A stretch of DNA of 64,000 bases from the NCBI RefSeq assembly GCF_005925345.1, contig NZ_SSHJ01000013.1, forward strand, positions 57,147 through 121,146, given 5' to 3'. The notes under the pieces are model-generated. The model was given only the letters and a program-made list of their open reading frames with translations. It was not told the DNA's origin and ran no database searches. The position numbers and the translations under genes were made by a program. This document shows, piece after piece, positions 19,133 to 27,280 of the stretch; within the stretch, counting starts at the first letter, position 1, and each line of letters opens with the position of its first letter. This DNA is from Pedobacter ureilyticus. Its GTDB lineage: Bacteria > Bacteroidota > Bacteroidia > Sphingobacteriales > Sphingobacteriaceae.

Positions 19133-22100
19133 ATGAAAAAAACTTTACTTATTTTACTTACTGTTATGGCAAGTTATGGCTTTTTACAAGCGCAAACTTT
19201 CAGCAGTTCTTCATTGCCAATTGCCGACACGGGTACAGCAACCCTTGCGGGTATCAGACTTGGAGATTTTGATGGAGATGGCGATATGGACATCCTTACG
19301 CAGGATGGCGGAGCCGAAACAGAAGTTACCCTTTGGAAAAATGATGGCGCAGGTAACTATACCAGTTCTACAGCCATAGCTGCCGGGATATCTGGGCTTG
19401 CGGTTGCTTTTACCAGCGTTCGTATAGCCGATTTTGATAATGATGGCGATTTAGATTTTTACCAACGTATATCTGGAGCTAACAACGACATTTTTTTGGA
19501 AAATAATGGCACAGGTAGCTTCTCTGTAGGCACTTTGCCTTTAACCGATACCGGTATAACTAACTTCGCTTTGATACAGGTAGGCGATTTTGATAGCGAT
19601 GGCGATGTAGACATACTTACACAAGAAGGTGGTGCAGCAACTGCTGTTACACTCTGGACGAATAACGGGTCTGGAAGTTTTACTGGCACTGAGGCTGTAG
19701 CTAGTGGTTTTACTGGCTTAAACATTGGTTTCACGAGTGTGCGTATAGCCGATTTTGATAACGACGGCGATTTGGACTATTATCAACGTATTTCTGGAGG
19801 TTCCAACGATATTTATATGGTAAACAACGGCTCGGGGATTTTTTCTATTGGCACTTTGCCGCTTCCCGATTCTGGTACAAATAACCACGCTTTTATACAA
19901 GTAGGTGATTTTGATAATGATGGTGATATAGACTTCTTAACCCAAGAAGGCGGAATGGGAGCTGCGGTAACGTTTTTGAAAAATAATGGCGCTGGAAATT
20001 ATAGCAGTGCGGTAGTTATTGCCGCTGGAGTTACAGATTTGAACTTGAGCCATGTAAGTTTGCGTTTGGGCGATTATGACAATGATGGCGATTTAGATTT
20101 TTTACTACGACTTTCGGGGTTGGGTAATGATATGTACTACCAAAATCAGGGAGCGCCGCCAACCTTAACCAGCTTTACTCCGGCGGCTAACGGTACTGCC
20201 GGAGCAAATGATAATTTGATGCTTACATTTAGTCACAGCAGTACACTTAGTAAAGGCGCTGGAAGTATTTCAATAAGAGAAGATAATGGCGATGGAAACT
20301 ACAGCAATGATGCTATTTTTGAAAGTTTTGCTGTGGGCGATACACGAGTATCCCTAAGCGGAAATGCAACGGCATCAACAGTGACTATAAACCCTAACGG
20401 CAGCTTTGCTTCAGGAAAAAATTATTATGTGGTAATTGCTCCATCGGCTTTTGTAGATGCTGGCGGCAAGGGCTTTGTAACTAAAGTAGGTGGTCGTTTG
20501 CACCCAGGCATGCCAGATCCCTTTCGCAGAAATGCAGAAAACTCGTTAAAAGGTTTGGTAGATAGAACCTTAATGAGTTTCAGTACGCTATCATCAACGC
20601 CAACGGTAACAGGTGTAACTTCTTCTACGGCCAACGGTGCTTACAAAGTGGGCGATATCATTGCTGTCAGCGTTAATTTTTCGGAGGCGGTAACAGTAAC
20701 TGGTACACCTCAAATTACTTTAGAAACTGGCGCAACAGACCGAACAATCAATTACGCTTCAGGTTCTGGAACGTCTACCTTAACTTTTAACTATACGGTA
20801 CAGACTGGCGATAATTCTACTGATCTGGATTATACTACTACCACTGCATTAGCGCTAAACGGGGGTGCTATAAAAAGTGTGGCGAACAGCAGTGCTAATT
20901 TAACTTTACCTAGTCCGGGAGCAGCAAATTCTTTGGCTGCCAATAAAAACATAGTGGTTGACGGTGTTTTGCCAACGGTTAACGGGGTAACTTCATCTAC
21001 TGCCAATGGTGCCTATAAAATCGGCGACGTAATTGCTATTCACGTTAATTTTTCTGAAACAGTAAATGTAACCGGAACGCCTCAAATTACCTTAGAAACT
21101 GGTACGACAGACCGAACAATCAATTATGCTTCAGGTTCGGGAACTTCTACCTTAACTTTTAACTATACAGTACAAGGTGGCGATAATACCTCTGATTTAG
21201 ATTACATCTCAACGCTGGCTTTAGTGCTAAATAGCGGCACAATAAGAGATGCAGCAAACAACAATGCCGTCTTGCTCCTGCCTAGTCCAGGAACGGCTGG
21301 TTCGCTTGGTACAAATAAGGCGATTGTGATTGATGGAGTTAGGCCAACGGCGACCATCACATTATCTAACAATGGGTTGGTTAAAGGGGAAACTACCTTA
21401 GTTACTTTTACATTTAGCGAAGCGGTTAGTGATTTTACCAGTGCAGATTTAACTTTTAGTAATGGTAGTTTTGGCACCATATCATCTAGCGATGGCGGCA
21501 TTACCTGGACCACTACATTTACGCCAACCGATAATTTGGAAGATGCTACTAATGTTATTATTTTGAATAATACTGGTGTGCAAGATTTAGTTGGGAATGC
21601 TGGTACGGGTAATACCCAATCAAATAATTTTACGATAGATACCAAATCTCCAACAGTTGCTAGCGTAATGGTGCCAGCAAACGGTAGTTATAAAATAGGC
21701 GATAACCTAGATTTTACTGTCAATTTTAGTGAAGCAGTAACTGTTTCCGTACATTGCGGTACACCAACCATTGCAATTTCTTTGGGAACGGGCACGGTAT
21801 ACGCAAATTATGTTTCCGGCTCCGGAACATCAGCTTTGTTATTTAGGCATGTGGTGGCAGAAGGCGAACAAGATGCAAATGGAATTGCCTTGACAAGTTT
21901 GACTTTAAATGGTGGTTTGCTTAACGATATTGTGGGTAACAACCCAGTACTAACGTTAAATAGCGTAGCTTCAACTGCCAATGTTTTGGTAGATGGTGTT
22001 CGTCCAACGGTAACCATCAGTTCTTCGGTAGGCGCATCGGGCACTACAACAGCTACTTCGCCTATTCCTTTTACCATTACTTTTTCTGAAGCCGTAACCG

Positions 22101-22825
22101 ATTTTTCTTTGGCTGATATTAGTTTGACGAATGGCACGGCTGGCAATTTTAGTGGTAGTGGCACAAGTTATAACTTTAATGTTACTCCAATGGCCAATGG
22201 CAATGTAACGGTAAATGTGCTAGCAAATGTGGCAACAGACGCAGTTGGCAACAATAATAGCGCTGCAGCTGCCTTTACCATCAATTATTTAAACACACTA
22301 CCTGTAGTTTTGGTAGATTTTAATGTTAAAAAAGAAAACAATGCTGCTAAACTACAATGGCAAACTGCCACAGAAACCAATAACAAAGGTTTTGAGATTT
22401 ATCGCAGTGGCGACGATAAGCAGTGGGTTAAAATTGGTGGGATAGATGCAAAAGGCAGCAGTTCAATTTACGCTTTCGCAGACAAGCAGCCGTTAAATGG
22501 CAATAACTATTACAAACTGGTACAGCTAGATTTGGATGGAACACCAACTGAACTAGGCGAACGAGCTTTAAGCTTTGCGCTTTCTGCTGTGGGGTTGCGG
22601 GTTTATCCAAATCCCACTGCTGGCAAAGTAACTTTGAGTTTTGGTGCTGGTAAATACCAAAAAGTAAGTATCATTGGGTTAGATGGAAAGGTTTTAAATA
22701 CCGCCAGTGTTCTACCTAGCCAAACACAAGTAAGGCTAGATTTATCGGCCTATACCTCTGGTATTTATTTTGTAAAGTTGAGCGGGGCAATTGGTGTTGA
22801 AACACAAAAACTAATCAAGAAATAA
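19133..22825 (+). CDS. FG-GAP/VCBS-repeat and Ig-like T9SS type-A surface protein
   Basis: Secreted protein of 1230 residues. Signal peptide 1-20 (ending FLQAQ). About 45-340: six VCBS/FG-GAP units, each with a calcium-loop core of the form DFDxDGDxD. About 345-480: an SbsA_Ig-like domain. About 485-1050: five Ig-like bacterial modules, of which the first two (from nt 20598 and 20971) are near copies with stretches of almost identical DNA. The C-terminal ~175 residues contain an FN3-like segment (LQWQTATETNN) and a T9SS type-A sorting domain (VYPNPTAGKVTLSF ... GVETQKLIKK). That region is about three-quarters identical to the end of the protein at 27281. Likely a calcium-stabilised surface adhesin; the target is unknown. 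Confidence 0.9.
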   Translation: MKKTLLILLTVMASYGFLQAQTFSSSSLPIADTGTATLAGIRLGDFDGDGDMDILTQDGGAETEVTLWKNDGAGNYTSSTAIAAGISGLAVAFTSVRIADFDNDGDLDFYQRISGANNDIFLENNGTGSFSVGTLPLTDTGITNFALIQVGDFDSDGDVDILTQEGGAATAVTLWTNNGSGSFTGTEAVASGFTGLNIGFTSVRIADFDNDGDLDYYQRISGGSNDIYMVNNGSGIFSIGTLPLPDSGTNNHAFIQVGDFDNDGDIDFLTQEGGMGAAVTFLKNNGAGNYSSAVVIAAGVTDLNLSHVSLRLGDYDNDGDLDFLLRLSGLGNDMYYQNQGAPPTLTSFTPAANGTAGANDNLMLTFSHSSTLSKGAGSISIREDNGDGNYSNDAIFESFAVGDTRVSLSGNATASTVTINPNGSFASGKNYYVVIAPSAFVDAGGKGFVTKVGGRLHPGMPDPFRRNAENSLKGLVDRTLMSFSTLSSTPTVTGVTSSTANGAYKVGDIIAVSVNFSEAVTVTGTPQITLETGATDRTINYASGSGTSTLTFNYTVQTGDNSTDLDYTTTTALALNGGAIKSVANSSANLTLPSPGAANSLAANKNIVVDGVLPTVNGVTSSTANGAYKIGDVIAIHVNFSETVNVTGTPQITLETGTTDRTINYASGSGTSTLTFNYTVQGGDNTSDLDYISTLALVLNSGTIRDAANNNAVLLLPSPGTAGSLGTNKAIVIDGVRPTATITLSNNGLVKGETTLVTFTFSEAVSDFTSADLTFSNGSFGTISSSDGGITWTTTFTPTDNLEDATNVIILNNTGVQDLVGNAGTGNTQSNNFTIDTKSPTVASVMVPANGSYKIGDNLDFTVNFSEAVTVSVHCGTPTIAISLGTGTVYANYVSGSGTSALLFRHVVAEGEQDANGIALTSLTLNGGLLNDIVGNNPVLTLNSVASTANVLVDGVRPTVTISSSVGASGTTTATSPIPFTITFSEAVTDFSLADISLTNGTAGNFSGSGTSYNFNVTPMANGNVTVNVLANVATDAVGNNNSAAAAFTINYLNTLPVVLVDFNVKKENNAAKLQWQTATETNNKGFEIYRSGDDKQWVKIGGIDAKGSSSIYAFADKQPLNGNNYYKLVQLDLDGTPTELGERALSFALSAVGLRVYPNPTAGKVTLSFGAGKYQKVSIIGLDGKVLNTASVLPSQTQVRLDLSAYTSGIYFVKLSGAIGVETQKLIKK
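20598..21335 (+). repeat. Tandem duplicated Ig-like coding module
   Basis: Two adjacent ~370-bp coding units (from about 20598 and 20971) share long near-identical stretches, such as the part encoding TDRTINYASGSGTSTLTF. Divergence is mostly at third positions and unit ends, which suggests internal duplication followed by partial homogenisation. Confidence 0.7.
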
Positions 22826-22838
22826 AGCGATTATTTTC

Positions 22839-22875
22839 TAAACCTGCGAAAGTCCATCCGATTTTTGCAGGTTTA
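22839..22875. terminator. Inverted repeat between convergent genes
   Basis: Nine-base arms TAAACCTGC (22839-22847) and GCAGGTTTA (22867-22875) with a 19-base loop. It lies between two convergent genes. The U tract is weak on both strands, so terminator function is uncertain. Confidence 0.4.
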
Positions 22876-22894
22876 GCAATGATAAGGCCTGCAG

Positions 22895-23662
22895 CTAACC
22901 AATCATGTTAAAGGCGTTTAGCACCGCTTCTTTCTTGCTTTTCGAGATTCGTAACTGGCTGCTATCGTTCATTACTAAATAACCACCGTCGTTTTTAACC
23001 AGTTTTTGTATGTATTTAGGGTTCACCAAATGCGATTGATGAATACGAATAAAGCCGTAGGGTGTTAGCGCACTTTCCACATCTTTTAAAGTTTTGCAGA
23101 TCATTAGGTTTTCGCCATCAGCTAAATGAAAATGGGTATAGTTGCTATCAGATTGACATCTGGTAATGTGATCTATAGTTACAAAAGCCAGGCCTTCTGT
23201 GGTAGGTAATGCCAATTTCGCCGGACGATTTTGTTGCTGGTACAGGAGCTCTTTTAAAAAAGCCAATTGAGGTTTTTCAATGCCGTTTTTCTTTTTTTCT
23301 TTCCAACGTCCTATACATTGGCTCAGTTCGATATCCTCTACGGGTTTTAATAAGTAATCGAAAGCGCTATATTTAAAAGCATTGATGGCGTATTGGTTAT
23401 AGGCTGTTACAAAAATCACATCGAACGAGATATTATTCAATTGCTCCAAAATATCGAAACCACTTAAGCCAGGCATTTCTATATCTAAAAAAACGAGGTC
23501 AATTTCTGGTTGTTGTTGTAAAAAATCAAGCGCATCGTTAGCTTTGTTAAAGCTTTTAACTACGGTAACATTATAATTTAGTTCTTGCAGATGAATTGCT
23601 AAAGAAGCGGTACAGTGCAGCTCATCGTCAATTAATACAGCTTTAATCAGTTGTGGTCTCAT
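22895..23662 (-). CDS. LytR/AlgR-type (LytTR) response regulator
   Basis: Regulator of 255 residues. The receiver domain (about 6-125) has DDE near residue 12, phospho-acceptor Asp60 in LVFLDIEMPG and the conserved Lys in YLLKPVED. The LytTR DNA-binding domain (about 155-250) includes FIRIHQSHLVNPKYI. Its start overlaps the 3' end of the kinase gene upstream by 20 bases, so the two are translationally coupled and form a cognate LytS/LytR-like system. Target genes are unknown; the pair sits between two T9SS surface protein genes. Confidence 0.92.
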   Translation of the reverse strand: MRPQLIKAVLIDDELHCTASLAIHLQELNYNVTVVKSFNKANDALDFLQQQPEIDLVFLDIEMPGLSGFDILEQLNNISFDVIFVTAYNQYAINAFKYSAFDYLLKPVEDIELSQCIGRWKEKKKNGIEKPQLAFLKELLYQQQNRPAKLALPTTEGLAFVTIDHITRCQSDSNYTHFHLADGENLMICKTLKDVESALTPYGFIRIHQSHLVNPKYIQKLVKNDGGYLVMNDSSQLRISKSKKEAVLNAFNMIG

Positions 23663-25682
23663 AGATTTTTATGCTTACGTTTGTACCATCAATTTCTTCA
23701 TTTTTTATCACATCGTCAATGCTTACTTCTATTTTACGGTAAGGTTGTAGGTTAAATAATTTCACACGGTCTAAAATAAGAGACATACCAAACGATTGAT
23801 GAGTTTTCATCGTGTTTCTCTTAATTAAGGATGCTTTTTCTCGACCTATACCGTTATCTATAATTTGACAGATGATACCGTTTTTTCTCGGGATTTTTTG
23901 CAAGATAATGTTAACCACTTTATGTGGCTTATTGGAATTGAGCAGACCGTGCCAAATGGCATTTTCTACGAAAGGCTGTAATAGCATTGGCGGAATTTGA
24001 ATACCCGAGGTGCTGATGCTTTTAGCGATTTTGATTTCGTAGTGAAACTGTTCTCCCAAACGCTTGCTCTCAATTTCTAAATAAAGTCTTAAGGCTTCTA
24101 ATTCTGATTCTAGACTAATTAATTCCGTTTTGCTGTGCTCTAAAACTATTCTTACCAACCTAGAAAATTTAGTAAGATAAGAAATGGCCATTTTGCTCTC
24201 ATTGGTTTGGATTAGATATTTGATGGCATTTAAACTGTTGAATAAAAAATGAGGGTTCATCTGCGAGCGTAGTGCCATTGTTTCGGCCTGAGCCAACTTC
24301 TTTTCAAAAAAATCTTTAACCTCTTTGGCTTTTTTCTCTTCTATTTTTTGGTTGGCCAACAACAGTTCTTGTGTGCGCAGTTTTACTTTTTCTTCAAGTA
24401 TTGCATTAGTCTGTTTTGTTAAAAGTTGGTTCGCTTCTAATTGTAAAATCAGGGCCTGTTGGCTTTCTTTTTTTTCTTGCTCGGCTAGTTTTATTTTGTA
24501 GCCAAGGGCAAAGGCAAAACACAAAGCTTCGAGCATTAGCCCTACTTGAAAAATGTTAATAGCTTTGATAGGTTCTCCGCTATCAAAATTTCTAAGAAAA
24601 AGTACAGAAAATACAGCCAATAGCGAGGCCATCATAAAAAATACCATGCCTGTAACAAAATACCCTAATACAGGAGATTTTATTTTGTAAATACATCTAG
24701 CTATTAATAGGATGTTAATTGGGAATAAGATAATGCGATGGACATTAAATAGAATGTTCCGCATTTGTTGGTTAAGGTAAAATGTGTTAAAAAGGTAATA
24801 AGCCAAAGCGTAAAGCACGTATGCAATTGCCAGCCTTTGTAATATTTTTGCAAGTATGGGGTCTTGTTTCTTGGCATCTAATAATTCGATAGCAAAGAGA
24901 TTATATAGGGCAAAGAAAATAAATTGTGCAGGTTCATTAAATGCAATTCTCCATACGGGAAAATTGCCTAGCCAAGCACCTAATAGCGTAATTGGACTTA
25001 ATCTAGTAAGCGAATACAAGATAGCCCCTATAAGATAAAGGGCGTAAAAAAGATAGATCCGCTGCCCACTTTTTCGATGCATAAAGAGCATGAATAGCGA
25101 TAAAAAGCTAAATGCTCCGAAAAAAAATAAGGTAATTACAGTTTCCTTAAACTCATCTCGGTAGTCATCAAACGGCAAGTCGTCATTGTTGTACAACTGA
25201 AAGTTGATGTGCGGGGCACCAACATGCTGATTATAGGCTAAAAGGTAATAGGTAACTGCTATATTTTCTTCCAAATCTATTGGGAGCAACAGGTAATTGT
25301 ATTTTAGCGGTAATTCACTATTGGTTACTAATCTGCCTGCAACACTTAGCTTAATGAGAGATTTTTTTTCCTTCCGATAAAGAAATGTATAATCGCACAT
25401 GCTGCTGTTGAAGTAGAGTTGCCTACGGTAGCCCGAATTATTTTTTAGTGTGATTTTTAACCAATAAGCGTGTTTGCTCTTGGATTTGTAATTGGGCAAA
25501 AAGGGCCTAAATGCATGTTCGGGTGGTAGTTTGTAATGGGTTGAAATAGGAACTTCAGCTACAGCTACTTTTTGAAGACTTTTTAAAGATATCTGCCTTG
25601 CTAAATCTGCTACGTAAACGGTATCGGCTTTTGCCATTACCAATGCAAATAATAGTAAACAACACAAAAAAGCCTTTTTCAT
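23643..25682 (-). CDS. LytS-like sensor histidine kinase with 7TM-DISM input module
   Basis: Kinase of 679 residues. Signal peptide 1-20 (MKKAFLCCLLLFALVMAKAD). An extracytoplasmic DISMED2-like domain (about 35-165) precedes seven membrane helices (about 180-390) and a coiled coil. The His_kinase domain (PF06580 type) has its phospho-acceptor in MNPHFLFNSLNA (His about 478), and the HATPase has PFVENAIWHGLL and DNGIGREKA. I preferred MKKAF at 25682 over MLNYVF six codons earlier because it gives a standard signal peptide. DISM domains often sense carbohydrates, but the ligand is not evident here. Confidence 0.9.
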   Translation of the reverse strand: MKKAFLCCLLLFALVMAKADTVYVADLARQISLKSLQKVAVAEVPISTHYKLPPEHAFRPFLPNYKSKSKHAYWLKITLKNNSGYRRQLYFNSSMCDYTFLYRKEKKSLIKLSVAGRLVTNSELPLKYNYLLLPIDLEENIAVTYYLLAYNQHVGAPHINFQLYNNDDLPFDDYRDEFKETVITLFFFGAFSFLSLFMLFMHRKSGQRIYLFYALYLIGAILYSLTRLSPITLLGAWLGNFPVWRIAFNEPAQFIFFALYNLFAIELLDAKKQDPILAKILQRLAIAYVLYALAYYLFNTFYLNQQMRNILFNVHRIILFPINILLIARCIYKIKSPVLGYFVTGMVFFMMASLLAVFSVLFLRNFDSGEPIKAINIFQVGLMLEALCFAFALGYKIKLAEQEKKESQQALILQLEANQLLTKQTNAILEEKVKLRTQELLLANQKIEEKKAKEVKDFFEKKLAQAETMALRSQMNPHFLFNSLNAIKYLIQTNESKMAISYLTKFSRLVRIVLEHSKTELISLESELEALRLYLEIESKRLGEQFHYEIKIAKSISTSGIQIPPMLLQPFVENAIWHGLLNSNKPHKVVNIILQKIPRKNGIICQIIDNGIGREKASLIKRNTMKTHQSFGMSLILDRVKLFNLQPYRKIEVSIDDVIKNEEIDGTNVSIKIYETTTD

Positions 25683-25887
25683 AAACACATAATTAAGCAT
25701 TTAGGTGCACCGAGCAATTAGCCATGTAGCAAATTACCAAATTAAATGAGCATTGAGCTGTTCTTGGTTATTATTTGATAAATTCTTAGTAAGATGAGGG
25801 GTTTACATAGTGAAAGCAGTGCTACACTTATTAGTTGTGGTGTAAGCCGTTGGTTTGCTGTACTTTGGTTTATTAATTTAAAAAATA

Positions 25888-27168
25888 ATGAAAAAGATAT
25901 TTGTTTTTATACTACTAGTCTCTTGTAACTTAGCTTATGCCCAATTTGGAGGTTTAGCTAATAAATTGAAGCAAAAAGCCAAGGAGGCAGTAGAGCGCCA
26001 AACTGACAAAACTATGGACAAGATTGTAGGTAAGGGCGAGAACAAGGTTGATGAAAAAGTTGACGAAACTTTAGAGGGGGGTAAGAAAAAATCGAAAACC
26101 AAAACTGAATTAGAAAGTGGCAATGATGGAGCTAAAGAAAGTGCCAAATTGCCGAAAGCTATATTTTCGGTAAGCAGCACGTTTGATTTTATTCCTGGCG
26201 AAAAAATTGTAGCTACCGAAGATTTTGCGCAAGATGCCAAGGGCGATTTTCCAGCTAAATGGAACACCAACGCCAGTGGCGAGGTGGTTACTTTAGGGCC
26301 TACTGGTTCGCAAAAGTGGCTAAAGCTAGAAAAAACGGGCATACACTACCCTGAATTTGTGGGCGATCTGCCAGAAAATTTTACGTTAGAGTTTGATATG
26401 TACAGTAACGAACTATCCGAAATGAAGTCTGGATTAAAAGTGGTTTTTCCGATTAGCACGGGCCGTAATTTAAAGTACGACCAACATTTTAGTAGTGAAG
26501 TACAAGTAGGTACCGATATTCATCCTATTAATGAGCAGGGTACCTCATGGATAGGGGTTATAGACCAAAGTGGCGAGCAGATTTTGAGTAATGAGCTTGC
26601 CATTAATTGGAAAGAAAATGCGGTTAACCGTATATCTATTTGGCGCCAAAAATCACGTTTCAGAATGTACATTAACGAAGTGAAGGTTTGGGATATTCCA
26701 AGAGCTTTTGTGCCCAACGTAAAATACTCCCTGCTTTTTGCAACTAACCTTTGGAGCGGCAATGTTTACCTTTCTGATTTAAAACTGGCCTATGGCTTGC
26801 CAGATACCCGGAGCAAGTTAATTACTGAAGGAAAATTTTCTACCAACGGCATTCTTTTCGATGTAAATGCTGACGAAATCAAGGCTTCTTCTGCTGGAAT
26901 ACTGAAAGAAATTGCCGCGGTTTTAAACGAAAATCCGACAGTTAAAGTAAAAATAATTGGGCACACCGATACTGACGGAGCTGCAGAAGCCAACCTGCAA
27001 CTTTCTAAACGTAGGGCTGCGGCTGTAGCTGCCTTGTTGAGTAAAAACTATGGTGTAGCAGCAGACCGTATGCAAACCGATGGCAAAGGAGCCACCCAGC
27101 CTGTAGATAATAACCAAACTGCGCAAGGCAAGGCCAATAACCGTAGGGTAGAGTTTGTGAAATTGTAA
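25888..27168 (+). CDS. OmpA-family protein with N-terminal Lys/Glu-rich region and LamG-like domain
   Basis: Envelope protein of 426 residues. Signal peptide 1-19 (ending LAYAQ). Residues about 20-85 are highly charged, with many KxxDK/EK heptad-like segments. About 105-310 is a beta-rich, concanavalin/LamG-like domain (ENFTLEFDMYSNE ... NRISIWRQ). The C-terminal OmpA domain (about 315-426) has ILFDVNADEIK, IGHTDTDGA, LSKRRA and NNRRVEFVKL, the residues that bind peptidoglycan diaminopimelate. It probably tethers the outer membrane or a surface structure to the cell wall. It is divergent from the LytS-like kinase gene and stands alone. Confidence 0.85.
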   Translation: MKKIFVFILLVSCNLAYAQFGGLANKLKQKAKEAVERQTDKTMDKIVGKGENKVDEKVDETLEGGKKKSKTKTELESGNDGAKESAKLPKAIFSVSSTFDFIPGEKIVATEDFAQDAKGDFPAKWNTNASGEVVTLGPTGSQKWLKLEKTGIHYPEFVGDLPENFTLEFDMYSNELSEMKSGLKVVFPISTGRNLKYDQHFSSEVQVGTDIHPINEQGTSWIGVIDQSGEQILSNELAINWKENAVNRISIWRQKSRFRMYINEVKVWDIPRAFVPNVKYSLLFATNLWSGNVYLSDLKLAYGLPDTRSKLITEGKFSTNGILFDVNADEIKASSAGILKEIAAVLNENPTVKVKIIGHTDTDGAAEANLQLSKRRAAAVAALLSKNYGVAADRMQTDGKGATQPVDNNQTAQGKANNRRVEFVKL

Positions 27169-27280
27169 TTTATCAGAATTTCTTAATTAAAATATACGAA
27201 GCTGCCAAGAGTTTCAAAATCATACAGTGGAATGAATAACTCATGGTGGCTTCATCACCGATGACAATAATTATAAACAG

